From NCBI GenBank assembly GCA_032718565.1, contig JAVGVS010000017.1, positions 4,817,866-4,881,865 on the forward strand: DNA of 64,000 bases. The letters are read 5' to 3'. Within the stretch, counting starts at the first letter, position 1; every line of letters starts with the position of its first letter. Positions 1-12,701 of this stretch are shown one piece after another. Position numbers and translations under genes: made by a program. Source of the DNA: Distichodus sexfasciatus (lineage: Eukaryota; Chordata; Actinopteri; Characiformes; Distichodontidae). The notes under the pieces were generated by a model that had not been told where the DNA came from, did no database searches, and was given only the letters and a program-made list of their open reading frames with translations.

Positions 1-724
1 GCCTATAAAATCAATAATAAAATAAAATGGCCAAAAATGAAAATGTAATTTAACATAATTTAATGTAATTGTATGTTTATATTTTATAGTTACATTTGGT
101 TTTTTATTTTGTCATCATTGTTTACCAAGTTTGTAATAGATAGATAGGATAGATACATGAATTGAGGACTTTTCTGGCAATTCTGAGCCATGAATTAGTA
201 TTTTTAGATTTTTGCCATTACAAAAAAGACTGCATGTTTTCTGAATTTCTGAACAACTCCTTGATGATCAAGAACTGTGATGAAATGGGCTGTAGATTTG
301 AGTTGGGAGCTAATTGTCGCTTGAAGATGAAGATTGATAGCTGTTGAAGATGATGACAGTGACCTGAAAGAAGAAAAACTCAGTGGACTGTTTAACAATC
401 ATTGTTTACCTGTTTTTTCTAGAGAATGATTTATGTTGGGTTTAAATCGGACTGTCTCTTAAGAAGTGTTATGGGGGAGTGCCCCCTGTGTGCTGTGTTT
501 AATTTGAAATATTTTTAACAATTTGTTAATGAATGGTTGTTTTTTGTGAGATTGTCTGTTTTTGATGCATTGCACATATTGTTGGCACTAAAGTTTGGTT
601 ACTGTAGCACTTTTATCAAGTAAATATTTTTAAATAGTAAATAGTATGTTTAAATCTAGTTTGACATTTTGCGATTGAGTATTTAGAATGCGGGAATCTG
701 ATTTTTTTTTGCTTTTTAATAACA
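1..724. other. AT-rich sequence before the znf638-like exons
   Basis: No exon is assignable here with confidence. A short acidic stretch reading DDSDLKEEKLSGLF at about 350-395 (plus strand) could be coding sequence of the gene that follows, but no splice sites confirm it. The rest is AT-rich and looks intronic. Confidence 0.4.
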
Positions 725-1948
725 GGATTGATTTCGAACATCGAACACAAACTCTTCACATTGGAGAGCTGCAGACGCCCTTCAGAAAAACAGTAGATTT
801 CTATATTATTCATTACATCCTCTTGAAAGTTGTTTAGAAATTCTATTCAGCTTAGTGTTTAGTTTTTATAATTTACATAAATACTTCCGTATGTGTGTTA
901 CCTTTGCAGGTATCCTGATTGGAAATCTGAGACTGTTACTGTCAGCAGGTAGACAATTATAAATTGCACTTGTATTGATAATGAACTTTAGGTTGACATT
1001 AGCGCATTTATTAAATCAACACCTTTTCTTTTACAGGGCCGAGCTGAAATTGGAGCATGATGGTTCAAAAAACGGCGCACACGGTCACATTCCTTCTCCA
1101 GATCTCCTAGTCCTAAACGGCATCATGGATCCAGTCGTCGTCAAAGATCTCGCTCGCTCACGGTCACGGCTCTCGGAGGTACCGTCGCTCGCGGTCGCGC
1201 TCTCGAGGCCGGTCCAGGTCACCCCACAGGAAGACCTGCGGTTGCTTCTCCATACCGCGGCGGGCGTCTCTGTTCTCCGGCAGAAGATCTGCTCCAGTCT
1301 ACACTAGTTCCAAACGCTCTCCTTTACGGAGCAGCCGTAGAGTGAGTCCACGTCGTTGCAGTCCTGGTCATCAGGAAAGGTCAAGTAGCAGCGAAAGACT
1401 GGCTAAAAAGATAATTGAGTCATCAGGTAACGTGATCAACAGTGTCTGGTAGTTATGTACTCAAATATTAGGCTGTATTAAATTCTATTTATGCTTTCAA
1501 TACTTTAAATTCAATTTCTACCTTCTAATTTCGCAGTTTGCTTGTATTTGTCTCCCTCTGTGTGCTGTAGCTCAACTTTCCTCAGTAACTGACAGTAGTA
1601 CTCTTAAGGCCATGGTGCAGTCATTGGCCCCAGCGCTGTTGGCTGAACTAGCCAAGAAGAGAAACAGTTCCTCCTCTTCACTGAAGGGTAGCAGCAGTAT
1701 GAGGAGGCGATCCTCCTCTCCCTCTAAAAGAAGTGAATCTTCCAAATCAAGCAGTTCCTCTGTCACAAAGACCGGTTCATCTAAGGTATTTTACCAGAAT
1801 TAACTGTAGATTTTATTTTTATTTGCAGCATTTTCTGTGATGGGCATAAACAGATTATTGAAGCATAGAAAAATGCCTGTGCTGTGTTTTCTACATATGT
1901 CTGCCCCTGATTTTGCTAGTAGTTTAGTTTAATTTTTCTACTTTGCAG

Positions 1949-2478
1949 AGTGAGAAACCTAAGAAGCAATCCGGCCCTGAGACTTCTTACGCAATACGGT
2001 TAAAGAATATTCCATATGGAACTTCCTACCAACAGGTAGTTGATGCTCTTGAACCCTATGGCAAAGTTCGCTCTGCTGTTCTCCTTAAAAAGACTACAAG
2101 GAGGTATGGTTCATATTGGTCTTCTATCATGTTGACTTATTTGCTGTTTAAGATGGACTAACCTGTAGTTTGACCTTGTTGTCGGATGTCAGAAGGAAAC
2201 TTCAGAAATGTTGCAGTTGTTTAACATCCCCTGTGCATTGAATGTTTTATTATGAAGAATTACAGAGCGATACGTTTGTTATTAGCATGCACAGGGAATG
2301 TTAATAAACTAATAAGAACTGATACTGTTTTATAATGTCCTGTCGATGAAATTGCTGATTTGTATTTCTCAGGCATCTGTGTCTATGGAGAGAGAAGAGG
2401 ATGCCAAAGCCTTGGCTAAAAGTGTCCTTTATGCTGAATGGTGTGACTGTGCAAGTGTGTCTTGGAAAAGGTAAAAGG
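1949..2478 (+). other. RRM1-coding exons of the znf638-like gene
   Basis: The first exon (1949-2103) encodes YAIRLKNIPYGTSYQQV and KVRSAVLLKK, a typical RRM beginning with an RNP2-like strand. The second (about 2373 to 2470-2478) begins ASVSMEREEDAKALAKS, as expected for the second half of the fold. Its last strand (FMLNGVTVQVCL) is readable only in another frame, so one single-base indel near 2440 breaks the domain. Confidence 0.65.
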
Positions 2479-5400
2479 TAAGTCGTTCTGTTGATGATTC
2501 CAGACCAGATAACAAAAATCTAAAGGAATTGTATGTGGAATTGATTTTTCACGGATTCTGTGCTGATTCCTACCCATCATAGAAAGGAGACAACCACAAT
2601 GAATACAACTCAGTCAGCTCAGATGTCTAAACCGAAAGGTGTAACGGAGAAGATGCTGCAAGCAACTAAAGTTAAAGATTCACCTAAAGTTCCACCAGCA
2701 GCTAAAGGGAAACAAATGGTCAAGGCCAAACCTCTCATGAAGGCATCAGGTGAGATATGGATTTAGAATAAAGTTTTGTGTGTGGATGTGTGTGAGTGAA
2801 ACTGATTAACATTTGTTTTTTATTATTCAGGAGATGCTCCAGTTGTTAAGAAGTTTGTAAAGAAGGTAAGCTGTCACTTTTTTGCCACATTAACCCATAT
2901 GTTTGCTTTTTCCTATTCTTGTTTAATCTCTTCAATAGATGGCGAAGTGGAAACTTTTAAAAATTAAGCCATTTCGACAATTATGGCTTATTTGACTCCT
3001 GCTCCTTTTTCTGTCCTACAGGCGATTCTGGATGAAGAATGAAGAAATAACTGACCTTCCAGAGACAGGAGTCACTGCTGAAGATGACCTGTCAAATCTT
3101 TGCCAAAACCCCATGGTTTTGTTTTACACCAGTCATAATAAGCCACTCAGCAGAAGGTATGAATAAGATTCAGGCAAACAACAATATGTGTATACGAGGA
3201 CAGTACAGGAGATGAACATTATATTTTCATAGTACAGGTTTAGTAGTTGGATATAAATAATTCAAAATAATTTCTTTTGATAACAGGCCTACCTGGAAAT
3301 GCCGAACTCAGCAGCAGCAGAGGAATTTGTGAAGAGGTATGAGGAGACTCCAGCAAAACTGCAAGAGAAAGAAATAAAAATTTCAACCATGAAACAACCA
3401 ATTGATCTTAAATATACGGTGCGTGTAGACTGTTTATGCTCATCTGTTTAATTCTCCTGTTCTTTAATCACTATCTTTTAATGGCAAAATATTCAACGTA
3501 TTTACAAGTTACTTCCAATCACAGTGGTGATTCACGGAACATTGTATTTAACTATTGATGACCTACTGGTTTTAGTGGATTTTAATGTTTTGCCATCTTT
3601 CCTCTTTCAGGAGTCACTCTTTAGAGTACTGATGGGAATGGAAAAGTTGCCTGTAAGTTAACAGGATTTGTTTACATGTGCATTTCAAATTACCATAATA
3701 TTGCCTTTCCCTCTTTTATTAGTCACTGATTATTTTAGCTAATTTAAATATCTCATCAAAAATCTGACATCTTTGATTGTTTTGCTGCTTTTCCTTTGCA
3801 CTGGAGCAGAGAGGCCGCAGTTGCCAAACAGCAATAGCAGTCAAGACTTGGAGTTTTAGTGCAGAATTTTTAGATTGATCCCAACAGTCATTAGAAAATC
3901 GGATTAAGTTATAGTTTATTTTTCCTGAACCATCAGTCCTTCATGGTCCTTAAATAATCATTGGTTTTGGGGGGTTATAATTTCACTACACGTCTTATGT
4001 TAGCTTTTTCCTCAGCCAATAGAACTGGCTTATTAATTTACCTGAAAGGCTCTCACAGTCGCACAACATACCTAGTGGGAGTGGTCCATTGCATGAAGTT
4101 GAAAGACTTATCAAGCGCCTTTTGTCTTATAAGGCACCGGCCTCAACGCAGGGTAGAAATGCATGACATTTTGCTCAGTATCAGTTAAATGTCTGGAGTG
4201 ATATTTTTAGTATCCATACCTCAGAGCTGCTAAGAATTATAATTGTATTTTTCTATGTTTTAGATCATTTTTGGAATGGATTCTACACACAGAGCAGTGT
4301 ACACAGTCGCATTCCTCAAGTTTCATGCATTGTACAGAATAATTTAATCACCTTCAGATTCTGCCAAATGCTCAAGGTTGTTGATCAGGTACTAATTTGG
4401 ATTACATTTTAGAGTACTTGCATTCATATATAATGTTACATTATTTTCCTGCAATTATGAAATGTCTGGAGTGAAAAAATGTTTAAGGTTTAACGCTTGC
4501 TTGTTTTGACAGGCAAGTAAGAAAGTAAGAGACCCTAAACGTAAGGAAATTTTATGTTGTTGTTATGTATTAGTTGAGATTGTTATAAATACGTAACAAG
4601 TTTGTTTCTTTGTCCTTTAGGATTAAAACAAGTTATGAAGACCTCAAAGCACAGGTTAAGGCTAAACAAATCAAAGCTCACACCCCTACCACTGACACAC
4701 ACCTAAAACTGTAATTTCCTGTCAAATGAAGCCACGTTGAGGGTTGTATTGTTGCTGTTAAGAAAGGCTAATGAGCAACTGGTTGTTGCAATAGTGTCGG
4801 ATTGTTCTGATCAAGTCTTGGGAAATGAAGCAAATCTTGAGATGGACACCAGTACAACTAAAGAACAATCTTCTGATGTAATAACATGTGCCATCACTGA
4901 TGACAAAAACAAGAATGATGTGAAACGTATGAAAACATAACCAGGTAGAGAGACACAAGAATCTGAGTCAATGCAAATGTGACTCCCAGTTATAAGTGAA
5001 ACATCTCCGTGGATACAAGAGGCTGTGTTCTGAAAACATCCATGGACACAACTGTAAGTCTGCTGAAGATGCACCATCGACACAATTGAGTGTACTGATA
5101 CTCTCCCCTTGGACATATCGGAGACTGCACATTTGGACACACCTGATTTTGTTGAAAGTACGCCCTCTGAGACACACAAGTCTGTTGATAATGTGTCTTT
5201 GGACACCCCTGAGCCTGCTGGAGAAGAAGCCATTAAAACCAGAGTCTGTTGAAAATGCACTTTTGGACAAATCCAGAGTCTGCTCCTTGACGCAAAAGCA
5301 TCGGACGCGCTTGAGTCTGCTGAAAATACACACTTTTGAAAAACACTTGAGTCTGCTCAGAATACACCTTGACACATTTCTGAGTCTGCTGAAATGTGCC

Positions 5401-6509
5401 TTTGGACACCCCTACAGAGTCCTGAAACTTCCAAAGGCATGAAAAAATCATTGCAGACACAATAAAAGGATCCTGAAATTGCACCAATGGATGCATCTGA
5501 CCATCCACAAAAAACATCTGTGGATGCAAATGAAATCCCATCTTTGGACAGTCCGACTCTCCCACACGCAGAGACCTCTGCTAAAGTATCCAACTTGGAC
5601 TTAATGTCAGATGTCATTCCAGCTCATGTAGTTCTGGAGACTTTAAAGTCACCTCGAGATACTGAAAATGTTGGCCAAGTTGCAGATGACTCAGGCGAGC
5701 GAGGTACTTCAGCCTGAAACTCCCTGCAGGCTTAGACAAAAGCCAGCTCTCTGAAATATCCAAACCCCAGTTAGAACATCCTCCATTTGATATGATGTTG
5801 GACTTTCCACCTGTTACGCAAGAAATTTTGAAAGCTTTGGAAGCAGCAGTCCATCAGTGTCGTTTGCAGTCCTCGCTGAGACGTGCTGAAGAGGAAGCCA
5901 GGCTGAGGGCTGAGGCAGAGAGTGCTGTGTCAGAGAAAGTCAGTGTCAAGAGTGTGTCCAAATCAGTGATGCCAACTGCAGATAAGCCTCCATCGGGCGG
6001 CCAAAAAAACAGTTCCTACTGAAACCCAAAAGGGTCAAACTGAAAAGCAAAAAAGAAGCCAAAATTCTGAATCGAGCAGCCAACCTAGAGACAGTAAATC
6101 ACCAGAAACTGATGCCACTACCAGGCATAAAGTCAAGACTAGTGTGGAAAAACGGAGCCTTCAACCAGTAGACATGGAAGATCGCTGTTCTACTTCCACG
6201 ATTCTCGTAAGATCCGCCAGATAGTAGTCCCGCAGGTCAAAGATGCCAGTAGAATATAAGGAAGAACATATGTGAGATAGGTATATCTGTAATAAACATT
6301 TCTGCAAATTTGTTATTTTTGTTAATATCTTGGAACTGTCCTCTTTATATTTTTTCTTAATTTGGATTGTTTTTGGACAGAGTTGTAGTGAGAGCAGAAG
6401 ATCAAGGAGAACAGCAAAGGTAAGTTAATTCTGTCACCCATATTTTGTGGATGTATTGGGTATTGTTTTTTTTTTTTTTTTGGCTTATTCAGTGTGTAAT
6501 CTATTCCAG

Positions 6510-7511
6510 TCACAAAAAGTGGAGGAGGACTTTGAGGAGCCTTTCCCATTCAACCTGGATGAGTTTGTAACTGTAGATGAGGTTGGAGATGACACGGAGG
6601 AACAGTTGGCACCTAGTTCTGAACTCATATCAGGAACATCTGAGGGCAACATTGAGCATGAATCCCCTTCTCCATGTTCAGCATCTAGCTCTAATACTAC
6701 ATCAAAGCAGGCCGAGACTCTTCCGACCACATCCAGACCTCCTCAGAGAACCAGACGTTCTGCAGCTGCTGTAACTGAGTCTCTGGAGGCTGTTGATGTC
6801 TCAGACAGGACAGAAAGGGCATCTGAGAACATGAAGCTGGTCACAGAAGAGGAAGTCCCTGAGAAGATAAAAATGGACGAATCTCAGAAGATGGCTGAAA
6901 GTGACACAGTTACTTCAGATAACCTGCAAGAAACTTTAGAATCTGCTAGTGATGAAGTAGTGAAGGCAGAATTTGTACCTCCAGAAGAATTAACATCAGA
7001 CCCTCCACCAGAAGACAAGGAGAAGAAAAGTGATGCTGAAAAAGAAACTGGTAACGTGTCAAATGAAAAAGATTATGACTTGCTTGAGCCAAGCCAGTGT
7101 GATTCCTCTACCCCTGCAAAAAAGGTTAAAACCCCTCCAAACTCAGAGTTGAAGGAATCTGAGACTCCTGCAGAAAATCATTCTTCAGATTCTGACTTTC
7201 CAGCCCACGAGACAAAGTCTCCACATGAAGTTCAAAATAAAGTGTCCACAGCTCAAGAACTTCCATTCCAGTATGCTTTGGTGAATCTGGATGCAGTTAT
7301 TGAAGATGAAGATTTCCCTGATGAAGCGGAAGAGGAAGAGCTGCTAAAAAGACAGGCAGGTGAAAATCCTGAAGCACTTCTGACTGTTGATGAGGTGGGA
7401 GGGGATGAAGCAGACAATGAGGAGGAACAATTGGAAAAAGAACTCCAAGGTTTGGTAACACTTGATGAGATTGTTGAAGAGGAAGATGACGAAGATTCCT
7501 TCAACCCAGAG
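6510..7511 (+). other. Intact acidic TVDEVG-repeat exon of the znf638-like gene
   Basis: This exon is 1,002 bp (334 codons), open throughout, with acceptor ttccag at 6509 and donor gtcagt at 7512. It starts SQKVEEDFEEPFPFNLDE and contains repeated FVTVDEVG, LLTVDEVGGDE and LVTLDEIVEEED units spaced by Ser/Glu/Pro-rich sequence. Such repeats are characteristic of ZNF638/NP220. An uninterrupted 1-kb frame in a locus otherwise full of indels argues that the gene is young, partly constrained, or real and misassembled elsewhere. Confidence 0.75.
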
Positions 7512-9214
7512 GTCAGTATTTTGCAGTTTTCTTTTATTTTGGCTTAATTTCAGTCACTCTTATCTGTTGAGGCTTAGATTTACTTAATTGCTTGTAGTTG
7601 AGTACATTTCTTTTGATGCTAACTTTATGCTATCAGACTCTTGTTACTTTGGATGAGGCGGAGGGGATGAGGAGGAAGTGGATGCAAGAGAGAAGGATAA
7701 AGATGAGCATGCTGAAAAATCGACTATGCCAGAGGACATGGAGGAAGACCCTTGTGTTGTAGAGGAACTGCGCAGAATGAATTTTGTGACTGTAGATGAA
7801 GTGGGGGAGGAAGAGGGAGAAAAGCAAGATGAGCAAATGCTTCAGGAGAAGGACGGGGAGAAGGAGTCTACCCCCAGAAAAGGTGGAAGACCTAGGAAGA
7901 GAGCTAGACAAACACCAGGTAAGCTCTATACAAAAATAGTACCTCTCAAAGTTATCTAATAAGATGCACAAAATAAGGTGCTAAATGAATTAATGCTTGA
8001 TATGCCAGTACTTATAAAAGTAGATTTTGGGAATTGAGATCTGTTATTATTAGTTGTAGTAGTACATGGTATGTTTCATAATTTTCTCTTCTGTTTATTT
8101 ATATAGTGAGAAAGTCCACCCGGGGGAAGAAGAGGAAGACTAGTGATGATTTAGAAGAATCCCCTCAGGTACATACAGTGGAGACACCAGCCCCTGATGA
8201 TCCTTCTGTAACCTCTTCAGTTGCAGAACCAATGGACAAAGACGTGAAACTGGAAATGCAAGCACAGAAAGCAGAGCCTCTTCCAGACATTTAACACAGA
8301 GAAAAAATGTCTCTGAGACTGGGAATACGCCCAATGACAGCACTCAGGGAAGTGAAGTCATAAAGAAAGAGAGCAGAGGACCTTCTCCAGCAACAGAGAA
8401 AACAGCTACAGTTCCTGGTAATGGCCTTTGCGCTTGTTCAGTCCTTTTTAGCTTTTTCTTTTCTAAAGGAGTGTTCAGTCTTGCTTTGGGTTATTAGGAC
8501 TTACACACTACTCTTTTTGAAACAATGAAGATTTGTACTTACTGCCTTGTGTTTTACAGTATTCCACATGTATCTCCTGACTGAAGAATACATACAAATG
8601 TATAAAGCTACAGTTGTCTCGTATGGGTTCTTTTGGGATCATAGGAGAGCTCACGTGGTTGTGATACTGCATTCATTTCTCTACATTGTTTTTTTCCCCA
8701 CAATTGGATCACCAGAATCCAAAGATGCTGGTATCAGAGCCATTAACCTAGGAGTGCTTATGACAAGTCTCTTTCATCCGATTCTCACTCTTTCCACCCT
8801 TAGCCCAGACAACCCCATTGGTAAGAAATTAATTGAATTAGGTTGTTAGTCATTTTATAATTATTACATTTTTGGGTAAATAGTTGATGACCCAGGTTTG
8901 AGTTTACCATATTTATATACTAAATAGGGATTGGTTTTAACATTTAAACTTAATTCTTGGAATTCTTTACTCACTTTTTATTTTTGAACGACTACACAAA
9001 TTAAGTAAAATCTACTTTTGACAAAGTAACTATAGTTTTGGAGCAATTCTATGACTGATTCTTGACTATTTAGAGATGATCTTTTAATGAAACATTTCTG
9101 GAAGTTTTACTGTGTTCTTTTTTTTAACAGTTGTTGTTTCAGGGTTAGCTGTGCAAGAATGTGTATAGTTATCTACAGTTCTGCTTCATTGACAGGTTGT
9201 TTGACCTTTAGGTA

Positions 9215-9331
9215 CTCAAGACAGGCTTTTTTCTGCAGGCTCTGTTTCTCTGTTTTATGCAAGGCAATGAAGAAAAACTGCAAAGAAGATTCACTGCAGC
9301 AGCTACTTACATTATGAGAACATGCAATTCA
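9215..9331 (+). other. Broken C-terminal matrin-type zinc finger
   Basis: One frame reads AFFCRLC. Another reads AKKIHCSSYLHYENMQ. Together they give the C-x2-C and H-x5-H halves of a matrin/U1-C finger, as found at the ZNF638 C-terminus. A frameshift between the halves and an in-frame TGA prevent its translation, and no GT donor follows the second half where the next exon should join. Confidence 0.6.
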
Positions 9332-9556
9332 ATTCCTGGCTTCTTTTTACACTTATTGCTTGATATAGTTTTAAAGAAAATTACTTAATACTGGAGAATT
9401 TGTGTCGTTGACGTGTGTTTTGTATTAAATTGGCTGTCATGACATTGTGCAATTTTTTCTTTTTCCTTTCCCCATAGAACATTTGGTGAAAAGCTGAAGT
9501 CTCAGAGTGGCAAATCTATTAAAATTTCATCTAGCCACATATCGGCATCAAAATAA

Positions 9557-10371
9557 GCATTTGTTTTGAAACAATATTATTGATGGACTCCTGTCTGTTA
9601 AAGGTTTGGTTTTTTTTTACATTGTGAATAAGTGAGTTTAATTGTCAAACCTGTATCTGGTATTATGCAACCACAAAACAGATTTTAGTGGAGGTTTTTT
9701 CCTGTTCATCAGAACCTTTCTCATGATTTTTTTTTTTATTAGATAAGAAAGAGAAACAAATTAAAAGCTGGATGTAAAATGTCAGTCTATAAGTGTCTTC
9801 AGTAAATATTGTCAGCATACTAAAATCTTGCTTAATTGCACATTAACACATTTAAGTAAATTACTTGTTTTTCTTCATTTTAATGTCAAAGATGGGCAGC
9901 TGACAGTGAAACTTTGTGACGGGATTCTCAGCTGTGGATTTTTATGGACAAGAAGTGACAAACTGAAACCAAAACTTTGGAGTGTGCACTTCAGTAAGAA
10001 ATAAACAGGAGTATGAAATGCTGCACTTAATCCACTATTTAGTTGTGGATTAAGTCTTTATGTCTAAATGCAAGATTTTTTGAGCTTTAGGGGGATTAAT
10101 ATTTGCAAATCCAAAGACTGATGGTGATATGAATGTGATATAATAAATGAGAATCAGTATTAAACATATGATTCCAAATTTATTAATTCAACTCACATGG
10201 GCAAAAATAACAAAGCAGTTCTAGGGTGGTAATGCTTTTATTGTCTGACGGATATAATGTTTTGTAATAAGTCACACTAACATTGAAGAACAAAGATTTT
10301 TTCAATTTTGCTGAAGTGTCTAAATCTATGCGTTCTTAGCTTGATTAAGTAGCAGAAACATGTATGTCATC
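9557..10371. other. Intergenic, no gene seen
   Basis: AT-rich sequence between the tail-to-tail ends of the znf638-like and RBR-like genes. It probably holds the 3' untranslated regions of both. No repeat or RNA gene was recognised. Confidence 0.5.
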
Positions 10372-12330
10372 CTACTTTCTCCATGTTGGAATGGAAGTTT
10401 GACGAGGGCAACCCCTCCTGAGCAGGCAATAAAATGACTGCTTGTTTGTAGGCAACTAGGAGTAAGTTTCAAACAAGAGAAGCAGAACTCAATCTGACAA
10501 CGATTGCATATGATGTTTTTGCATCCTGTTGTGTCGTGCTCCACAAGGTTGCCACAGGTAGGACAAGCCCTCAGGGAGGGGCACTTTAGGTTACCAACAG
10601 AAGGGAGTGTTAATTCAGAACACTTCTCAACAACTTATCAATGTGGGGGTTGACGCAGCCTGCGTTTTCACACTTGTCTGAGCGAGGCCCTGGACCTTTC
10701 CACTCTTTCATACACTGCCAGCAGAAGTGATAGGTCTTACCAGTCTCTCTGGTACATACTGTACATTGCACACACAGGTTGGTCAAGTCTTCCCTCTCAA
10801 CAAATGTCTTGCATCCAGGGCACTGGAATATAGAGAAATTGTTAATAAAAGATTGTCAAATGTCAGTTCTCATACTGAGAATATACAGTACATTCAAAGG
10901 ACTGACACTTTCTTATGAACATTTACTCTGTCTAAAATGACAAAAAGAAATGGAGACAGTTTTTCTGCTGCAGCGACCCCTATAGAGCTGCCAAAATGAG
11001 ACAACTACACTCTAAATGTCAGGATCACTAGTGTAGTATAGAAGGAAGTACTCACCGAGTTGTATTCACAGTACTCAGCTGCCGACACAGGACAGCCATT
11101 GTCTCCCTCAAAGTGTGACTGTTCTTTCTTGAGTAAGCAGAGCTATCCTTCGAGACTTCTACGTATATTATCTGCTCCACACTTCGAAGTGTTCCATCTT
11201 TCAGGCTGGACACAAGAACTCTGTACTGGCCCTGTGCATTAAAAAATCACATTTAAGTAGGGCAGCATGTGCAGCAGTTGAGCAATATCATTAATCAAAT
11301 AAATGTACATTTACTTCCTTTAGCAGACGCTTCTTATCCAGAGCAACAGCAGAACAGGTTCCAGCCTTAGTATAAGGTACAGGATGATTTTTTAGTCATT
11401 GTTGAGTGGCCCTGGCAAATAGTCATGCTACATGCTAGACCTACAATTTTTTGATCATTATTACAAAAAGAAAAAACTGCAGATTCTCGTTTTCATGACT
11501 AAACTAAAGAACTACAGCGAAGTCTAATTGCTCAAATGTAAAAGTGCACAATAAAAAAATGAGTTTTAAACAACTTTTCTATGCAGATACACTTATTACG
11601 ATGCCATTCAAACTGTCTAATGTTAATTCTTTCCAAAGAGCTTTGAAGTTATTTGTTGGAAATGCAGTTCTAAATATAAAATTAGTGTTATGTCTTGATA
11701 CTTCCTAGGAAATTTAAGATTTTTTAAATTCGATAGTTAACATTTTAATGAGACTTGAATTTAAACTTTTTCCGCATCGTGCAGTTTGGGTAACTTAGTT
11801 TTTGTAACATTTCTATCTGCCAGCTGATGTGTAACAGGCAAATATTTTCGTTTCTTACCGAATAAACAGGTTATGCGTGTTTTTACTCAATATGAAATGT
11901 GAAGTTGTCAGATAAACACCTTGTCCAGCAGACTCCGACACCAGGCAGTGAGGGACTGAGGTGTGACAGCATGGCCACAGGACATCTCCGCTCTCAGGAT
12001 GTCAGGATCGTCGTCAAGAGCTAGAAACGCAAACAATTTGATGACAGTGACTCACCCATTAGACTTCATTATTTAAGTTCGTCATTGTTTTGAAAGGCCA
12101 ACCACGCATTTATTTAGAGATGACAGGCTAAAACAGATTAAAGGCGACAACATTCGTTTACGCAGTTTTACTATAATAACTTAGGAATTTATCTCTTGTC
12201 TCCAATGAACTTCAGAAATAATCAAAATCCCGTTTTACAGTTTATACTTACTAATATCATCCTTCCTTGTAACAAATTTCAGGGTGGTGTCCTTCAGATC
12301 GTAACGCTTTTCGGTCTCGATCTCCGTCAT
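10372..12330 (-). pseudogene. RBR (RING1-IBR-RING2) E3 ligase-like gene, frame-disrupted
   Basis: Four exons run right to left: 12330-12252 (MTEIETEKRYDLKDTTLKF), 12020-11920 (RING1-like MSCGHAVTPQSLTAWC), 11231-11056, and 10822-10372. The last exon encodes an IBR-like CPGCKTFVERED ... LCVQCTVC ... FCWQC block, then a RING2-like block (CPTCGNLVEHDTTGC, then CNRCQIEFCFSC). RBR ligases load ubiquitin on a RING2 cysteine, here probably the one in TTGCKNIIC. The third exon is readable only by changing frame at least twice (LKDGTLR, IALLTQE, SHFEGDNG). The last exon shifts frame near 10620, at the IBR-RING2 joint, and again near 10400. Exons 1 and 2 are intact with matching phase. The ATG is 371 bp from the divergent ubiquitin-like gene. 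It is either a recent pseudogene or a real gene hit by assembly indels. Confidence 0.65.
11285..11420. repeat. Dispersed repeat fragment in RBR-like intron
   Basis: Contains the phrase tagcagacgcttcttatcca, which resembles the tail of a SINE/LINE-derived repeat widespread in fish genomes. The boundaries are approximate and the family is not assigned. Confidence 0.4.
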
Positions 12331-12448
12331 TGTTCCAGCAGAAAAATGAAGCTGACTGAGCTGGCAGAGTTTCTTTCTGCTTGGAAATCACGTGTCTTTC
12401 TGTGTGTAAGGCATACAAGAAAATTCTGTTGCCTTGTTGTCTCATCTA

Positions 12449-12457
12449 TATATATAT

Positions 12458-12488
<31 letters not shown>

Positions 12489-12489
12489 T
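12449..12489. repeat. AT / GAAA / GA simple repeat
   Basis: Consecutive short runs of AT, GAAA and GA dinucleotides, lying between the RBR-like and ubiquitin-like start codons. Confidence 0.85.
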
Positions 12490-12649
12490 TATTTATGATT
12501 ATGTAGCTGTTAGTTGGCAGTGTGACGTTCGTGCATCTCTAACTTTCATAAATTATTATTTCTCATCTTGCACATATATAAGAAAATAAGTTACATGTTA
12601 TGCTAGTAGAGGGGCGTTAACCCTAGAGGCAAACTCTGTCAAAAGAGGA

Positions 12650-12661
12650 GAAAGTGAAACT
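12650..12661 (+). promoter_or_regulatory. Interferon-stimulated response element (ISRE)
   Basis: The bases GAAAGTGAAACT match the consensus GAAANNGAAACT exactly. The site is 40 bp before the ubiquitin-like ATG (12702) and 320 bp before the divergent RBR-like ATG (12330), so one element could serve both promoters. ISREs bind ISGF3 and IRF factors. Binding is inferred, not shown. Confidence 0.7.
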
Positions 12662-12701
12662 TTGGGTAACATTGCTATTGTTGACACCGGCAGACATCAG
12701 C

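Larger units (their letters stand above)
725..9556 (+). pseudogene. znf638: znf638-like (NP220/matrin family) gene, frame-disrupted
   Basis: ZNF638 is a nuclear RNA/DNA-binding protein with matrin-type zinc fingers, RRMs, an RS region and acidic TVDEV-type repeats. All these parts occur here in order. A first matrin-finger end (LESCRR, then YPDWKSETVTVSR) lies at about 760-950. An RS-rich exon covers 1038-1427, two RRM regions 1949-2478 and 3021-3420, a long low-complexity exon 4621-6230, acidic repeats 6510-7511 and 7640-8400, and a C-terminal matrin finger about 9215-9331. The last piece (TFGEKLKSQ) ends at a TAA at 9554-9556. Frame breaks are seen near 770, 1070, 1165-1185, 2440, 3040, several at 5000-5440, 6005, 7655, 8290 and 9255, and the last finger also has an in-frame TGA. 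This is either a decaying copy or a poorly assembled real gene. The family call is firm; the pseudogene call is less so. Confidence 0.65.

Noticed and set aside
4811..5617. Long overlapping minus-strand frames over 4.8-5.6 kb
   Set aside because: They are shadows of the plus-strand ESAEN/LDTPES-type repeats of the znf638-like exon. No domain or splice signal supports a minus-strand gene.
8547..8849. 100-codon plus-strand frame
   Set aside because: It has an acceptor and a donor nearby, but the translation lacks any ZNF638-like or other recognisable feature, so it was not listed as an exon.
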